Notes: generated by a model from the letters alone, not told the origin. Shown: positions 24,435 to 34,054, counted from the stretch's first letter. The stretch: 55,642 nucleotides of DNA from an uncultured Bacteroidales bacterium (GCA_937902805.1 CALEMB010000007.1:1-55642), one strand, 5' to 3'. Program-made: numbers and translations.

Positions 24435-24812
24435 ATGAACTTCTTGGATAACCTTTTTATCACACAATCCATAACGGAAACCGAAGACGGCTTTGAGACC
24501 GTAGTACGCTGCAACCCGAACCATGATGTCTATAAAGCGCATTTTCCGGGTAATCCTATTACGCCAGGGGCTTGCATGCTGCAAGAGGCGGGCGTGTTGA
24601 TGCAGGAGAAAAAGGGTCGCCCCTTGTTTCTGAAAATGGCCAAGAACATCAAATACCTTTCCCTGTTGATTCCTGCCGAAGGCAAAGAGGTCAAATTCAT
24701 TTTTTCCCGTGTTGTGGAAAACGAGACAGAGTGCAAGGCACAAGTTGTCATTGCCGACGAAGACAATGTCTATACCAAGATGTCACTGACATACAGTTAT
24801 GAAGCCCTTTGA
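24435..24812 (+). CDS. Hotdog-fold dehydratase-like protein with HFPG motif
   Basis: 125 residues from the ATG at 24435; a TTG four codons upstream is less likely. His36 in AHFPGNPITPG is the FabA/FabZ catalytic histidine. In the facing helix the usual acid is displaced: it reads MLQEAGVLM, with Gln50 where FabZ has Glu and Glu51 one place later. The family dehydrates 3-hydroxyacyl-ACP to the trans-2-enoyl form. Together with the His-lacking homologue at 16556 it may form a two-subunit dehydratase. The next gene starts 14 bases before its stop. Confidence 0.78.
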   Translation: MNFLDNLFITQSITETEDGFETVVRCNPNHDVYKAHFPGNPITPGACMLQEAGVLMQEKKGRPLFLKMAKNIKYLSLLIPAEGKEVKFIFSRVVENETECKAQVVIADEDNVYTKMSLTYSYEAL

Positions 24813-25578
24813 TGCCATAGCGACACAAACCCGAATGCAGCAACTGAAAGTCTGTGTGGTGATGCCGACCTACAACAATGGCGGCACGCTGCGCGATGTG
24901 GTTGAACGCACGCTTTCTGTTTGTGTCGATGTCATCGTGGTCAACGACGGCTGTACCGACAGCTCAGCTGAAATCTTGGCTTCCTTTGACGAACGCATCA
25001 CAGTGGTGGATTATGGCAAGAACCGCGGCAAAGGCTATGCTTTGAAACAAGGTTTCAACAAAGCCAAAGCTATGGGCTTCGATTATGCTTTGACCATCGA
25101 CAGCGATGGACAGCATTTTCCCGAGGACATACCCCTGTTTGTCGAGGTTTTGGAGCAACACCCTGGTGCCTTGATTGTGGGCAGCCGTAACCTGAATCAG
25201 GAAAACATGCCTGGCGGCAATACGTTTGCCAACAAGTTTTCCAATTTTTGGTTCAAGGTACAGACAGGCATCAACCTGCCCGACACGCAAACGGGCTACC
25301 GGCTGTATCCTTTGAGGAATATGCCCTGCCTCGCCTTGCTCACCTATCGTTATGAGGCGGAGCTGGAGTTGCTCGTCTTCTCTGCCTGGCGCGGCACCGC
25401 TTTGATTCCCATCAAAATCAACGTGTTTTACCCGAAAGGTGAAGAGCGTGTGTCGCATTTCCGCCCGTTTTGGGATTTCTTCCGCATCAGCGTGCTGAAC
25501 ACTATTTTGTGCGTGGTGGCGCTGGTCTATGGCTGGCCTTCACGACTCATCCGAAAAGCAAGGAGGCGACATGAATAA
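24799..25578 (+). CDS. Glycosyltransferase family 2
   Basis: 259 residues. GT-A fold: VVMPTYNNGGTL near residue 20, VVNDGCTDSS, and the metal-binding DSDGQHFPED. DTQTGYRLYP and YEAELELLVFSAWRG are typical of dolichol/polyprenyl-phosphate sugar transferases. One membrane helix near 225-245 anchors it at the inner membrane. In polyene clusters a GT of this type is thought to put a sugar on the lipid or aryl end. It overlaps both neighbours (14 and 8 bases). Confidence 0.85.
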   Translation: MKPFDAIATQTRMQQLKVCVVMPTYNNGGTLRDVVERTLSVCVDVIVVNDGCTDSSAEILASFDERITVVDYGKNRGKGYALKQGFNKAKAMGFDYALTIDSDGQHFPEDIPLFVEVLEQHPGALIVGSRNLNQENMPGGNTFANKFSNFWFKVQTGINLPDTQTGYRLYPLRNMPCLALLTYRYEAELELLVFSAWRGTALIPIKINVFYPKGEERVSHFRPFWDFFRISVLNTILCVVALVYGWPSRLIRKARRRHE

Positions 25579-28500
25579 GTTCTTCCTTTCCATCTACGAC
25601 CGCCTCTCGCGCAACAAGCCGTTATCCATTGCTTTAATGCTGGTTATCACGGCTTTGTGCGTGTTTTCGGCCTTACGTTTAGAGTATAAGGAGAACATTG
25701 CCGATTTCTTGCCCACCGACCCTGAAAAGGAAAAATACACCTCCGTCTACAACGACCTCAGCGACCAAGGACAAATCACCGTCATCTTTGCTGCCGACAC
25801 CACGAAACTCGTTGGTGACGAAGCTCTTGACGCGGTGATGAATGCGATGGATGCCTTTGAGACGAACTGGCAAGCGGAAGATACCGCTTTGTTGGTCAGT
25901 GACATGCGTTGCAAAGTTGACGACAGCCAAGTGTTTGACGCCATTGATTTCATCCGTGACCACCAAGCCTTGTTCTTGACCGAAGCCGACTATCACCGCA
26001 TGGATTCATTGCTGGCTGAACCAGATTATGTGGCTACTTGTATGGGCAACATCAAACGGATTTTGTCAATGCCCACGGTCAGCTTTGTGGTGGATGGCGT
26101 GAAAGCCGACCCCTTGAACCTTTATTCTCCCTCGTTGCAGCGCCTCAATGCCCTTAATCCTACACAAGGCTATCGCTTGGAGGATGAATATCTCTTCAAC
26201 GATCGCGGCGACATGGGCTTTGCCTTCTTCTCCTCGCCATTTTCGGGCAGCGACACCAAAGGCAACGCACGGATTGTGGATATCATCAATAAAGTGATAG
26301 AGCAAACCGAGGCCACCTCGCCAGATGTGCATATCTCTGCCGTGGGCGCACCCACCATCGCGGTCACCAACGCGCAGCAAATCAAGAAAGACAGCCTGCT
26401 TTCCGTTTCCTTGGCCCTCGTGCTGATTTTCGGCATCCTGATGTTCACTATGGCGCGCAAGCGCAACCTGTTTTGGCTCGGCATCTCCATCCTCTTTGGT
26501 TGGGTCTTTGCTTTGGCGGTTATCGCTTTGTTCAAGTCGAGCATTTCCATCATTGTGGTGGGCATCGGCTCGGTCATCGTGGGCATCGCGGTCAATTATC
26601 CCTTGCATTACCTCGATCACATCAAGCAGGAGCCCGACAAGCGCGAGGCGTTGAAAGATGTTATCCAGCCTTTGGTGATTGGCAACATCACTACGGTGGC
26701 GGCCTTCGCCTGCCTCGTCTTCGTGAAAGCCGAAGCTATGCGCGACTTGGGGCTCTTTGGTGCCTTGATGTTGGTAGGTACCATCCTTTTCGTGATGGTG
26801 TTTTTGCCCTTGTTTGCCGTAACGCCCAAGAAGACTAAAAAGCTCTTTGTTGACGACGGTAGGGCTCCTTCCGAGACTTGGCGCAAAATCAAATTGTACG
26901 CTTTCTGGCCTTTGGTCATCATCACCTTGATACTCAGTTATTACAGCCAAGACACTGCCTTCGATGCCGACCTGCACAACATCAACTACATGACGCAGCA
27001 GCAGGAAAAAGACTTGGATTTGTTGAACGGGTCGCTGCAAAAGGAAGGGGAGACGGACTTGATTTATGTCGTTTCGGAAGGTCAGACCCTGCAAGAGGCT
27101 TTGGCCAAGAATGAAACGGTGATGGCCGATTGTCGTAGCTTGCTCTCCGATAGTTTCTCTGCCACGATTTCAGGTCCCGATGGCGTGTTGCCTTCCATTG
27201 AAAAACAAAAGGAATCCTTGGCGCTTTGGACGGCGTTTTGGGAAAGACATCCCGAAATCGCTGATGAGGTCAAGCGCGAGGCCATACAAGCGGGCTTCAC
27301 GGAAAACGCCTTTTTGCCGTTTACTGAAGGAATCACAAAACCATACAAGCCTTTGTCTGAGGACGAGATGGCACCTTTGCAGGCCTTGTGCCAGACTTAT
27401 ACTTTGCAACATGATAGCGTTGCTAGGGTGGTCAATTTCGTGCGGGTGCCTATTGCGGCTTCGGAGGCAGTTAAGGAACGGATACGGCAAGTTATTTTGA
27501 GCCATTGTGAAGAACAAGGCGTCGCTTTGCGTCATTGCGAGGAACGAAGCAATCCAGAAATATCGGCCCTTCGACAGGCTCAGGGACCTCAGGTTTCTGA
27601 CGGTTTTGCTTTCAGCATCAGCGATGTGGGCAACAATTTGGTCACGGCGTTGTCCGATGACTTCGACTACATCCTTTATGTGTGCAGCATCGTCGTGTTT
27701 TTCTTCCTCTGCCTCTCGTTTGGGCGTTTGGAGTTATCGTTGCTGGCCTTCCTGCCTTTGACGGTGGGCTGGGCTTGGATTTTGGGCATCATGCATTTGG
27801 GAAGCATCAAGTTCAACATCGTGAACATCATTTTGGCCACCTTCATTTTCGGTCAGGGCGACGACTACACGATTTTCATCACAGAGGGCTTGCTCTACGA
27901 ATACACCTACGGCAAGAGGATGTTGAAAAACTACCGCAACAGTGTCATCCTCAGTGGTATACTGATGTTTATCGGCATAGGCACGCTGATCTTTGCCAAG
28001 CATCCGGCCATGCGTTCCTTGGCGGAGGTGGCCATCATCGGCATGGCGACAGTGGTCTTCATGGCTTGTTACCTGCCGCCGTTTGTCTTCAGCTGGCTGA
28101 CCAAGAAAAGAGGCCAATTGCGCCAAGTGCCGCTGACTTTGAAACGGATGCTTTACACCTTCCTGACTTTCTTGGTGTTTTTCATCGTTACTTTCGTCAT
28201 CGTCACGCCGTTGACATTGATTTACATGCTGTTGGGACCGAACACTGAGAAGAAGCGCTACCGTTATCACCAGATGCTTGCTTGGGCGATGGGTACAGCC
28301 TTGAAGATATTGCCTGGCGTGAAGTTCCACTTGAATAACGAAGTGGGAGAAAATTTTGACAAGCCGACTGTCATTATTTCCAACCATCAGTCTCATCTTG
28401 ATTTGGTTTGCATGATGATGTTGAATCCCAAGGTGGTGCTGCTGACGACTGACTGGGTGTGGAAAAACCCCATTTATGGCATAATCATCCGCTTTGCTGA

Positions 28501-29215
28501 GTATTATCCCGTTTCCGACGGCTACGACAAGAATGTAGATCGACTGAAAAGATTGGTGGAGCGAGGATACTCCGTTGTCGTCTTCCCCGAAGGCACGCGC
28601 TCAGAAACGGGTGAAATCCTACGTTTCCACAAGGGTGCCTTCCAATTGGCGCAGGCGTTGAATGTTGACATCTTGCCTGTGTTCATCCATGGTGCGAGCC
28701 ATGTGATGCCCAAAAAGGACTTTGTGCTGCGCGAAGGCCAGCTTTATGTGGAAATCGGACAAAGGATGTTGGCAGAAGAAGTGACTTCCTTAGAAACTCG
28801 TGCTTTGGCTACGCAGTTCCACAAATACTATCTTGAGCATTTTGAAGAGATGCGTCGACAGCGCGAGGACACCGAATATGTGCTGCCGTTCGTGCGCTAC
28901 AAATACATTTACAAAGGCAATGAAAATGAACGTGAGTGCCGTCGCAACCTGAAACGCATCCGCACCCATGCCGCAGAAATCGACGCTTTGGATGGCCAAA
29001 GCATTTTGGTGAAGAACAGCGGCATCGGTGAGCTGGCTTGGACCATCGCCTTGGTGCACCGCGACATGCAGGTCTATGCCGTGGAAGCCGACGAAGATAG
29101 GTATCTGATGGCCTCACACACCAGTTATATTCCTAACAACTTGCATTTTATCCTCGACAGTCAAGAGCTGCCGAGTTGCAATTATATTATTGACAATCAA
29201 ACATTTTTACAATGA
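25571..29215 (+). CDS. Trifunctional MMPL exporter / acyltransferase / methyltransferase-like protein
   Basis: 1214 residues from the ATG at 25571, which overlaps the GT stop and has AGGAGG just upstream. Part 1 (about 1-860) is an RND/MMPL transporter: helix near 17-35, a large periplasmic loop, a helix bundle near 265-400, then the same again (loop about 450-690, helices about 690-860). Part 2 (about 890-1060) is a PlsC acyltransferase with NHQSHLD near 937-943 and FPEGTRSE near 1004. Part 3 (about 1095-1214) resembles a reduced class I methyltransferase (SILVKNSGIGELAWTIAL). This three-part layout is known in Bacteroidota. It probably acylates and exports the polyene lipid. In-frame repeats add about 30 residues in the second periplasmic loop (27499-27593). 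Confidence 0.88.
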   Translation: MNKFFLSIYDRLSRNKPLSIALMLVITALCVFSALRLEYKENIADFLPTDPEKEKYTSVYNDLSDQGQITVIFAADTTKLVGDEALDAVMNAMDAFETNWQAEDTALLVSDMRCKVDDSQVFDAIDFIRDHQALFLTEADYHRMDSLLAEPDYVATCMGNIKRILSMPTVSFVVDGVKADPLNLYSPSLQRLNALNPTQGYRLEDEYLFNDRGDMGFAFFSSPFSGSDTKGNARIVDIINKVIEQTEATSPDVHISAVGAPTIAVTNAQQIKKDSLLSVSLALVLIFGILMFTMARKRNLFWLGISILFGWVFALAVIALFKSSISIIVVGIGSVIVGIAVNYPLHYLDHIKQEPDKREALKDVIQPLVIGNITTVAAFACLVFVKAEAMRDLGLFGALMLVGTILFVMVFLPLFAVTPKKTKKLFVDDGRAPSETWRKIKLYAFWPLVIITLILSYYSQDTAFDADLHNINYMTQQQEKDLDLLNGSLQKEGETDLIYVVSEGQTLQEALAKNETVMADCRSLLSDSFSATISGPDGVLPSIEKQKESLALWTAFWERHPEIADEVKREAIQAGFTENAFLPFTEGITKPYKPLSEDEMAPLQALCQTYTLQHDSVARVVNFVRVPIAASEAVKERIRQVILSHCEEQGVALRHCEERSNPEISALRQAQGPQVSDGFAFSISDVGNNLVTALSDDFDYILYVCSIVVFFFLCLSFGRLELSLLAFLPLTVGWAWILGIMHLGSIKFNIVNIILATFIFGQGDDYTIFITEGLLYEYTYGKRMLKNYRNSVILSGILMFIGIGTLIFAKHPAMRSLAEVAIIGMATVVFMACYLPPFVFSWLTKKRGQLRQVPLTLKRMLYTFLTFLVFFIVTFVIVTPLTLIYMLLGPNTEKKRYRYHQMLAWAMGTALKILPGVKFHLNNEVGENFDKPTVIISNHQSHLDLVCMMMLNPKVVLLTTDWVWKNPIYGIIIRFAEYYPVSDGYDKNVDRLKRLVERGYSVVVFPEGTRSETGEILRFHKGAFQLAQALNVDILPVFIHGASHVMPKKDFVLREGQLYVEIGQRMLAEEVTSLETRALATQFHKYYLEHFEEMRRQREDTEYVLPFVRYKYIYKGNENERECRRNLKRIRTHAAEIDALDGQSILVKNSGIGELAWTIALVHRDMQVYAVEADEDRYLMASHTSYIPNNLHFILDSQELPSCNYIIDNQTFLQ
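27499..27593 (+). repeat. In-frame palindromic repeats inside the MMPL gene
   Basis: A degenerate copy (27499-27520), a full TCATTGCGAGG...GAAGCAATCC copy (27530-27557) and a B-type palindrome half (27565-27593, core CCCTTCGACAGGCTCAGGGA). In frame they encode HCEEQGV, RHCEERSNPE and LRQAQGPQVS. The insert falls in a periplasmic loop just before a membrane helix, where extra residues are tolerable. Confidence 0.85.
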
Positions 29216-30726
29216 AGACATGCATTATCATTGGAGGTGGTATAGGTGGCTTAGTTACCGGAGCCTTGTTAACCAAGGAAGGTTATCAAGTGACGGTATT
29301 GGAGAAAAATACCATCATTGGAGGAGGCTTGCAGACATTCAAAAGACGTGATGCGCGCTTTCCGACAGGTATGCACATTTTTGGTGGCTTCCAGGAAGGT
29401 GGAAGTCAGCGCAAGATTTTTGAGTATCTGGGCATTATGGACAAAATTTCACTTCGGGAGATGGATGAGGACGCTTGCGATGTGGTGACGATAGCCGAAG
29501 ACAATGCCGTCTATCGTTTGCCTAAAGGGAAGGAAAAGTTCATAGCTTATTTATCTTCGGTTTTTCCAGAAGAAAAAGAAGGCATAAGGGCTTATATTAA
29601 TCGACTGTATGAAATTACCGAAGAAGTGGATTTGTTCTACTTGCACGAAACACAACCTTATGGTTTGACGAATGTTAGTGACGATTTCAACATTCCTTTT
29701 GACAAATTGATGGATCGTTATCTCACCAACCCCAAACTAAAAGGCTTGCTGACATATCTGTGCCCCTTGTATGGTGGCGTCAAAGGTGATTCACCTGTTT
29801 TCATGCACGCGCTTCTGGCTGTGCTTCACATTAATGGGACCTGTCAGTTTGTTGGCGAAAGTCAGCAAATGGCAAACGCCTTGAAAGATGTGATAGAGGA
29901 TGCGGGAGGGAAGGTGCTCTCTCATATTGAAGTGGTGAGAATCAAAGTGGAGGATCATCAAGTAACGGGTGTTGTCACCAAAGACGAAGAAACCTATTGT
30001 GCAGACTATTATATTTCGGATGTTCATCCTGAGGTGTTATTGCGCCTTGTTGACGATGGTGCGTTCCCAAAGGTGTTCAAACAACGTGTCTCTTCGGTCT
30101 CGGAATCCACGTCCAGCTTTAACGTTTTTGTGAAGTTGAAGAGCAAGACTTTCCCTTATCTTAATCAGGGACATTATTATTTTGAAAACTATGCCGAAGG
30201 TTTTGATACCAGTAAGGTACAAGAAGAAAAATGGCCGCGTGGTATCTTTTATTTGACGCCTCCGGTTCAACATCAGGATGATTTTGCTGAGACGATGGTC
30301 TTTATTGCCCCCATGGATTTTGACTATGTACGACCTTGGGAAGACACACAATTAGGTCATCGTGGGGAAAGTTACAAAATGTGGAAACAAGCTATGACAA
30401 ACCGGATCCTTGACCGCATGGAGAAGGTTTATCCTAATCTTCGCGACAGTATCGAGTATTGTACGGCTTCGTCACCGCTCACCATCCGCGATTACTATGG
30501 CAACAGACGAGGTTCTTGCTATGGTTTCCAAAAGAATAGCGGCGATTTGATGCTTTCGCAGATGTCGGTCTTTACCAAAGTCAAGAATCTTTTCCTGACA
30601 GGTCAAAATGTCAATATCCATGGTCTTTGCGGCGTTTCCTTGACCGCCATTGAAACGGCGGAAGCCTTGGTTGGGCAAAATGTGATTGTGCGTAAGATCA
30701 ACAATTGTTGTGAAAATCATACATAA
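29212..30726 (+). CDS. FAD-dependent oxidoreductase (phytoene desaturase/retinol saturase-like)
   Basis: 504 residues. The N-terminal dinucleotide-binding motif IIGGGIGGLVTG (6-17) is followed by LEKNTIIGGGLQTF, as in CrtI/RetSat proteins. The C-terminal FLTGQNVNIHGLCGVSLTAI is the second FAD-contact motif. In the cluster it could saturate or isomerise double bonds of the polyene. It overlaps the MMPL stop by four bases. Confidence 0.85.
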   Translation: MKTCIIIGGGIGGLVTGALLTKEGYQVTVLEKNTIIGGGLQTFKRRDARFPTGMHIFGGFQEGGSQRKIFEYLGIMDKISLREMDEDACDVVTIAEDNAVYRLPKGKEKFIAYLSSVFPEEKEGIRAYINRLYEITEEVDLFYLHETQPYGLTNVSDDFNIPFDKLMDRYLTNPKLKGLLTYLCPLYGGVKGDSPVFMHALLAVLHINGTCQFVGESQQMANALKDVIEDAGGKVLSHIEVVRIKVEDHQVTGVVTKDEETYCADYYISDVHPEVLLRLVDDGAFPKVFKQRVSSVSESTSSFNVFVKLKSKTFPYLNQGHYYFENYAEGFDTSKVQEEKWPRGIFYLTPPVQHQDDFAETMVFIAPMDFDYVRPWEDTQLGHRGESYKMWKQAMTNRILDRMEKVYPNLRDSIEYCTASSPLTIRDYYGNRRGSCYGFQKNSGDLMLSQMSVFTKVKNLFLTGQNVNIHGLCGVSLTAIETAEALVGQNVIVRKINNCCENHT

Positions 30727-30727
30727 A

Positions 30728-31624
30728 ATGAAATATAGAACATTGTTTTTCAGCTTACTAATGCTTTTGTGGGGACAACTTGTCGCTCAAGAAAGCGTTT
30801 CTTTGTGGAAAGGTTATGACGTCAACCACGGCAAGCAGGTTACTTTGACGCCTTATCTGGCCGAGAACAACGAGTCGGGTATGGCGATCATCGTGTGTCC
30901 TGGCGGCAGCTATTGTTGGCTCGACATGGAGACCGAAGGTGAGGGCGTGGCGCGGTGGCTACAAAGCAACGGCATCTCTGCCTTTGTGTTGCGTTACCGT
31001 GCCGTAGGCTTCGGTGCCTATTTTTGGCACCATCGCATCGTCTTTCGAGGCAAGCGCCATCCCGATATGATCACCGATGCGCAGCGTGCCCTGCAATGGG
31101 TACGCGAACACGCTGAGGAGTATCATATCAACCCCGAGAAAGTAGGCATGATGGGATTCTCTGCTGGTGGCCATCTGGTGATGTCGACAGCGTGTTTCAG
31201 TGATGTCGACTTTTTGAAAGACAATGGAATAAAGACAGAAGTCAGTCTTAAACCGACTTTCGTAGCCCCGATTTACCCTGTGGTGACTATGCGGGAACCC
31301 TACGTCCACAAGCGTTCGCGTAGGGCCTTGCTCAGCGAGCAGCGCCAGCACAACCCAACGATGAAAGACTCATTATCGCTGGAACGCCACGTTCCCGCTG
31401 ATTGTCCGCCTGTCTTCTTGGTCAACTGCGTCGACGACCCCACTGTGGAATATCACAATTCCATGTTGCTTGATTCCGCCCTGACGGCCAATCATGTCAA
31501 CCACCGTTACATCCAATACCAGACAGGAGGCCACGGCTTCGGTGCTAGCGAGGAAAAGGGAACGGCAGAAAGTCGCCAATGGAAAAACGAGTTTCTTAAC
31601 TGGATAAAAGAACAAGGATTTTAA
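30728..31624 (+). CDS. Secreted alpha/beta-hydrolase (esterase)
   Basis: 298 residues from the ATG at 30728; the longer frame starts inside the FAD gene. Residues 1-20 are a signal peptide (FFSLLMLLWGQLVA). The nucleophile elbow is GFSAGGH with Ser145, the oxyanion segment is CPGGSY (57-62), and Asp236/237 and His269 (GGHGFG) complete a triad. It resembles BD-FAE/acetyl-xylan-type esterases. A periplasmic role in removing or transferring an acyl group of the product is inferred from position. Confidence 0.85.
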   Translation: MKYRTLFFSLLMLLWGQLVAQESVSLWKGYDVNHGKQVTLTPYLAENNESGMAIIVCPGGSYCWLDMETEGEGVARWLQSNGISAFVLRYRAVGFGAYFWHHRIVFRGKRHPDMITDAQRALQWVREHAEEYHINPEKVGMMGFSAGGHLVMSTACFSDVDFLKDNGIKTEVSLKPTFVAPIYPVVTMREPYVHKRSRRALLSEQRQHNPTMKDSLSLERHVPADCPPVFLVNCVDDPTVEYHNSMLLDSALTANHVNHRYIQYQTGGHGFGASEEKGTAESRQWKNEFLNWIKEQGF

Positions 31625-31643
31625 TCCCCAAAAATATTCAACT

Positions 31644-32942
31644 ATGATTGCCAACGACATAGAATACAAATCCGTAGAAGAAATCAAAGCTTATCAAGAA
31701 AACCTGCTTCACGAGGCTTTGGCTTATTTGAAAGCCCATTCGCCGTATTACCAGCGGATGTTCGAAAGCTACGGCATCAATATTGACAAAATCCAGCATA
31801 TCGAGGATTTGGTGAAGATTCCGTTTACGGAAAAGAAAGATCTTCAGCTGTTCAACGACGAATTCCTTTGCTGTCCGAAGGCCAAAATCATCGACTACAT
31901 TACCACTTCGGGCACGCTTGGCGACCCTGTCACCTTCGGCTGTACCGAGAAAGACCTGCAACGCTTGGCCTACAACGAGAAGAAATCGTTTGAATGCGCT
32001 GGCGTGAAGCCTGGCGACGTGGTACAGCTGATGACCACCCTCGACAAGCGTTTCATGGCGGGGATGGCGTATTTCCTTGGTTTGCGTGAACTTGGCGCCG
32101 GCGTCATCCGTGTGGGCAACGGCATCCCCGAATTGCAGTGGGACACCATTCGCCGCATCAAGCCCGACACCATCATGTGTGTGCCTTCCTTTATCCTGAG
32201 GTTGATAGAGTATGCCGAGGAGCACGGTTTCGATTATAAGAATAGTAGCATCCGCCGTATCATTGGCATTGGAGAGGGCTTGCGCGACCAAAACTTCGAT
32301 CTCAACCTTTTGGGCAAGAAAATCAAGGAGAAATGGGATGTACAACTCTTTGCCACCTATTCCTCGACGGAGATGGGAGCCACCTTCTCGGAGTGTGAAT
32401 ACGGTATAGGTGGCCATGTCCACCCCGAACTCATCATCGTGGAAATCATTGGCGAGGATGGCCTTCCTGTTCCCGACGGTCAGCCAGGAGAAATCGTGGT
32501 GACGACCTTGGGCGTGGAAGCCATGCCGCTATTGCGTTTCCGAACGGGCGACATCGCTGCCAAGATTATGGAGCAATGCAAGTGTGGGCGTAATTCCTAC
32601 CGCCTCACGCCGCTTGTGGGTCGCAAGAATAACATGATTAAGCTGAAAGGCACAACCCTTTATCCGCCTGCAATCAACGATGTACTCGACAACTCGGACT
32701 TTGTGGAAAACTATGTCATAGAAGTGCGTCAAAGTGAAGCTGGCACCGACGATGTGGTGGTGAAGGTTGGTTTGAAGTACCAGCCCGATTTCGACGTGGT
32801 CAAGGTGCTGAAGGACAATTTCCGTTCGCGCATCCGTGTGGCTCCCCAAATCGAAGTGCATCCCGTGGAAGAAATCAGGCAAATCAATTTCCCTGCCAAG
32901 AGCCGTAAACCCATTAAATTCATAGACTTAAGAAATAAGTAA
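31644..32942 (+). CDS. PaaK-like adenylating ligase (aryl-CoA/ACP ligase)
   Basis: 432 residues, phenylacetate-CoA ligase family. The ATP loop is TTSGTLGDPVTFG, then YSSTEMGATFSE, and LLRFRTGDI with the hinge before the small C-terminal domain. The natural substrate in this setting would be p-coumarate made by the ammonia-lyase, loaded on CoA or directly on one of the carrier proteins. Its stop codon overlaps the ATG of the next gene by one base. Confidence 0.85.
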   Translation: MIANDIEYKSVEEIKAYQENLLHEALAYLKAHSPYYQRMFESYGINIDKIQHIEDLVKIPFTEKKDLQLFNDEFLCCPKAKIIDYITTSGTLGDPVTFGCTEKDLQRLAYNEKKSFECAGVKPGDVVQLMTTLDKRFMAGMAYFLGLRELGAGVIRVGNGIPELQWDTIRRIKPDTIMCVPSFILRLIEYAEEHGFDYKNSSIRRIIGIGEGLRDQNFDLNLLGKKIKEKWDVQLFATYSSTEMGATFSECEYGIGGHVHPELIIVEIIGEDGLPVPDGQPGEIVVTTLGVEAMPLLRFRTGDIAAKIMEQCKCGRNSYRLTPLVGRKNNMIKLKGTTLYPPAINDVLDNSDFVENYVIEVRQSEAGTDDVVVKVGLKYQPDFDVVKVLKDNFRSRIRVAPQIEVHPVEEIRQINFPAKSRKPIKFIDLRNK

Positions 32943-34054
32943 TGGCTAATTTTGACGACATCAGACCTTTTAACGCGGATGAAATTCCCGCTGCGACACA
33001 ACGCATGGCCGACAGCGAGGTGATTCCCGCCATTGCGCAATATTTTGGCGTTCCTGCCGAGGCGTTTCGTGAACGCATCCGCAGCATAAAGAACCTAAAG
33101 GAATTCCAGCTGGGACTGCTCAAAGAGGTAATCGAGACCTTGCTGGAAAAAACTACCACATCTTTCGATTGGTCGGGTTTGGAGAACATCAGCGAGAAGA
33201 AGCCTTATCTTTTCGTCTCCAACCACCGCGACATCGTGCTCGATGCCATGTTTTTGCAATATATCCTGAACGAAGCAGGGCAAAATACCTGTCAAATTAC
33301 CTTCGGCAGCAACCTGATGTGCCATCCTTTTGTCATAGATTTTGGTAAGGTCAACAAGATGTTCCGCACCGAGCGTGGCGGTACGCCCAAAGAGTTTTAC
33401 AACAGTATGTTACACATGTCTGAATACATGCGTCATGTCATCACCGAGGAGAACGAATCCGTGTGGATTGCCCAACGCAATGGACGTACCAAGGACGGTA
33501 ACGATGCCACCGACCCTGCCATTATCAAGATGTTTGGCATGAGCCGCCGCGACGACAGAGAGGTATCGTTGGCCGAGTTGAATATAGTGCCTGTAGCGGT
33601 GTCGTACGAATGGGAATCCTGCGACAAACTGAAGACTTTGGAGTTGTATCTGACGCGCAAGAATGGACACTATGAGAAAAAACAAGGTGAAGACCTCAAC
33701 AGCATCCTGACGGGCATCATGCAGCCCAAGGGTCATGTGCATTTCCATACTTGCCCCGTGGTCAGCGAGGCTGACCTGAAAGCCTTGAATGACTGTCCTT
33801 CGGGCGAGTTTTACAAGCGTGTAGCCGAGCTGATGGACAGCCGCATCAATCCCCATTTCTATCTCAACCCCAACAATTATATTGCCCATGATTTGCGAAG
33901 CGGAACAACGACCTATGCCGACCATTATACTGCCGAGCAAAAGGAAGCCTTCGTAAAATACATGGATTGGATGAATGAGTATCCCGACATGGACCGTAAA
34001 GAGTTGGAAAAGATTTTCTTAGGGATTTATGCCAATCCTGTAAACAATCGATAA
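32942..34054 (+). CDS. PlsC-type glycerol(phosphate) acyltransferase-like protein
   Basis: 370 residues. The catalytic segment is FVSNHRDIVLDAMF, with five residues between His and Asp in place of four. The substrate-binding block reads VWIAQRNGRTKDG, in the place of the FPEGTR motif. The family acylates lipid or glycerol hydroxyls. There is no strong membrane helix. It closes the densely packed polyene operon; a 53-base gap with a new promoter follows. Confidence 0.82.
   Translation: MANFDDIRPFNADEIPAATQRMADSEVIPAIAQYFGVPAEAFRERIRSIKNLKEFQLGLLKEVIETLLEKTTTSFDWSGLENISEKKPYLFVSNHRDIVLDAMFLQYILNEAGQNTCQITFGSNLMCHPFVIDFGKVNKMFRTERGGTPKEFYNSMLHMSEYMRHVITEENESVWIAQRNGRTKDGNDATDPAIIKMFGMSRRDDREVSLAELNIVPVAVSYEWESCDKLKTLELYLTRKNGHYEKKQGEDLNSILTGIMQPKGHVHFHTCPVVSEADLKALNDCPSGEFYKRVAELMDSRINPHFYLNPNNYIAHDLRSGTTTYADHYTAEQKEAFVKYMDWMNEYPDMDRKELEKIFLGIYANPVNNR

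Noticed and set aside
26066..27094. 342-residue minus-strand frame inside the MMPL gene
   Set aside because: Shadow frame rich in His, Gln and Asp, antisense to a well-supported gene.
10133..34054. Flexirubin/dialkylresorcinol cluster
   Set aside because: No DarA/DarB-like pair was seen in the window. The evidence supports only an aryl-polyene-type cluster.
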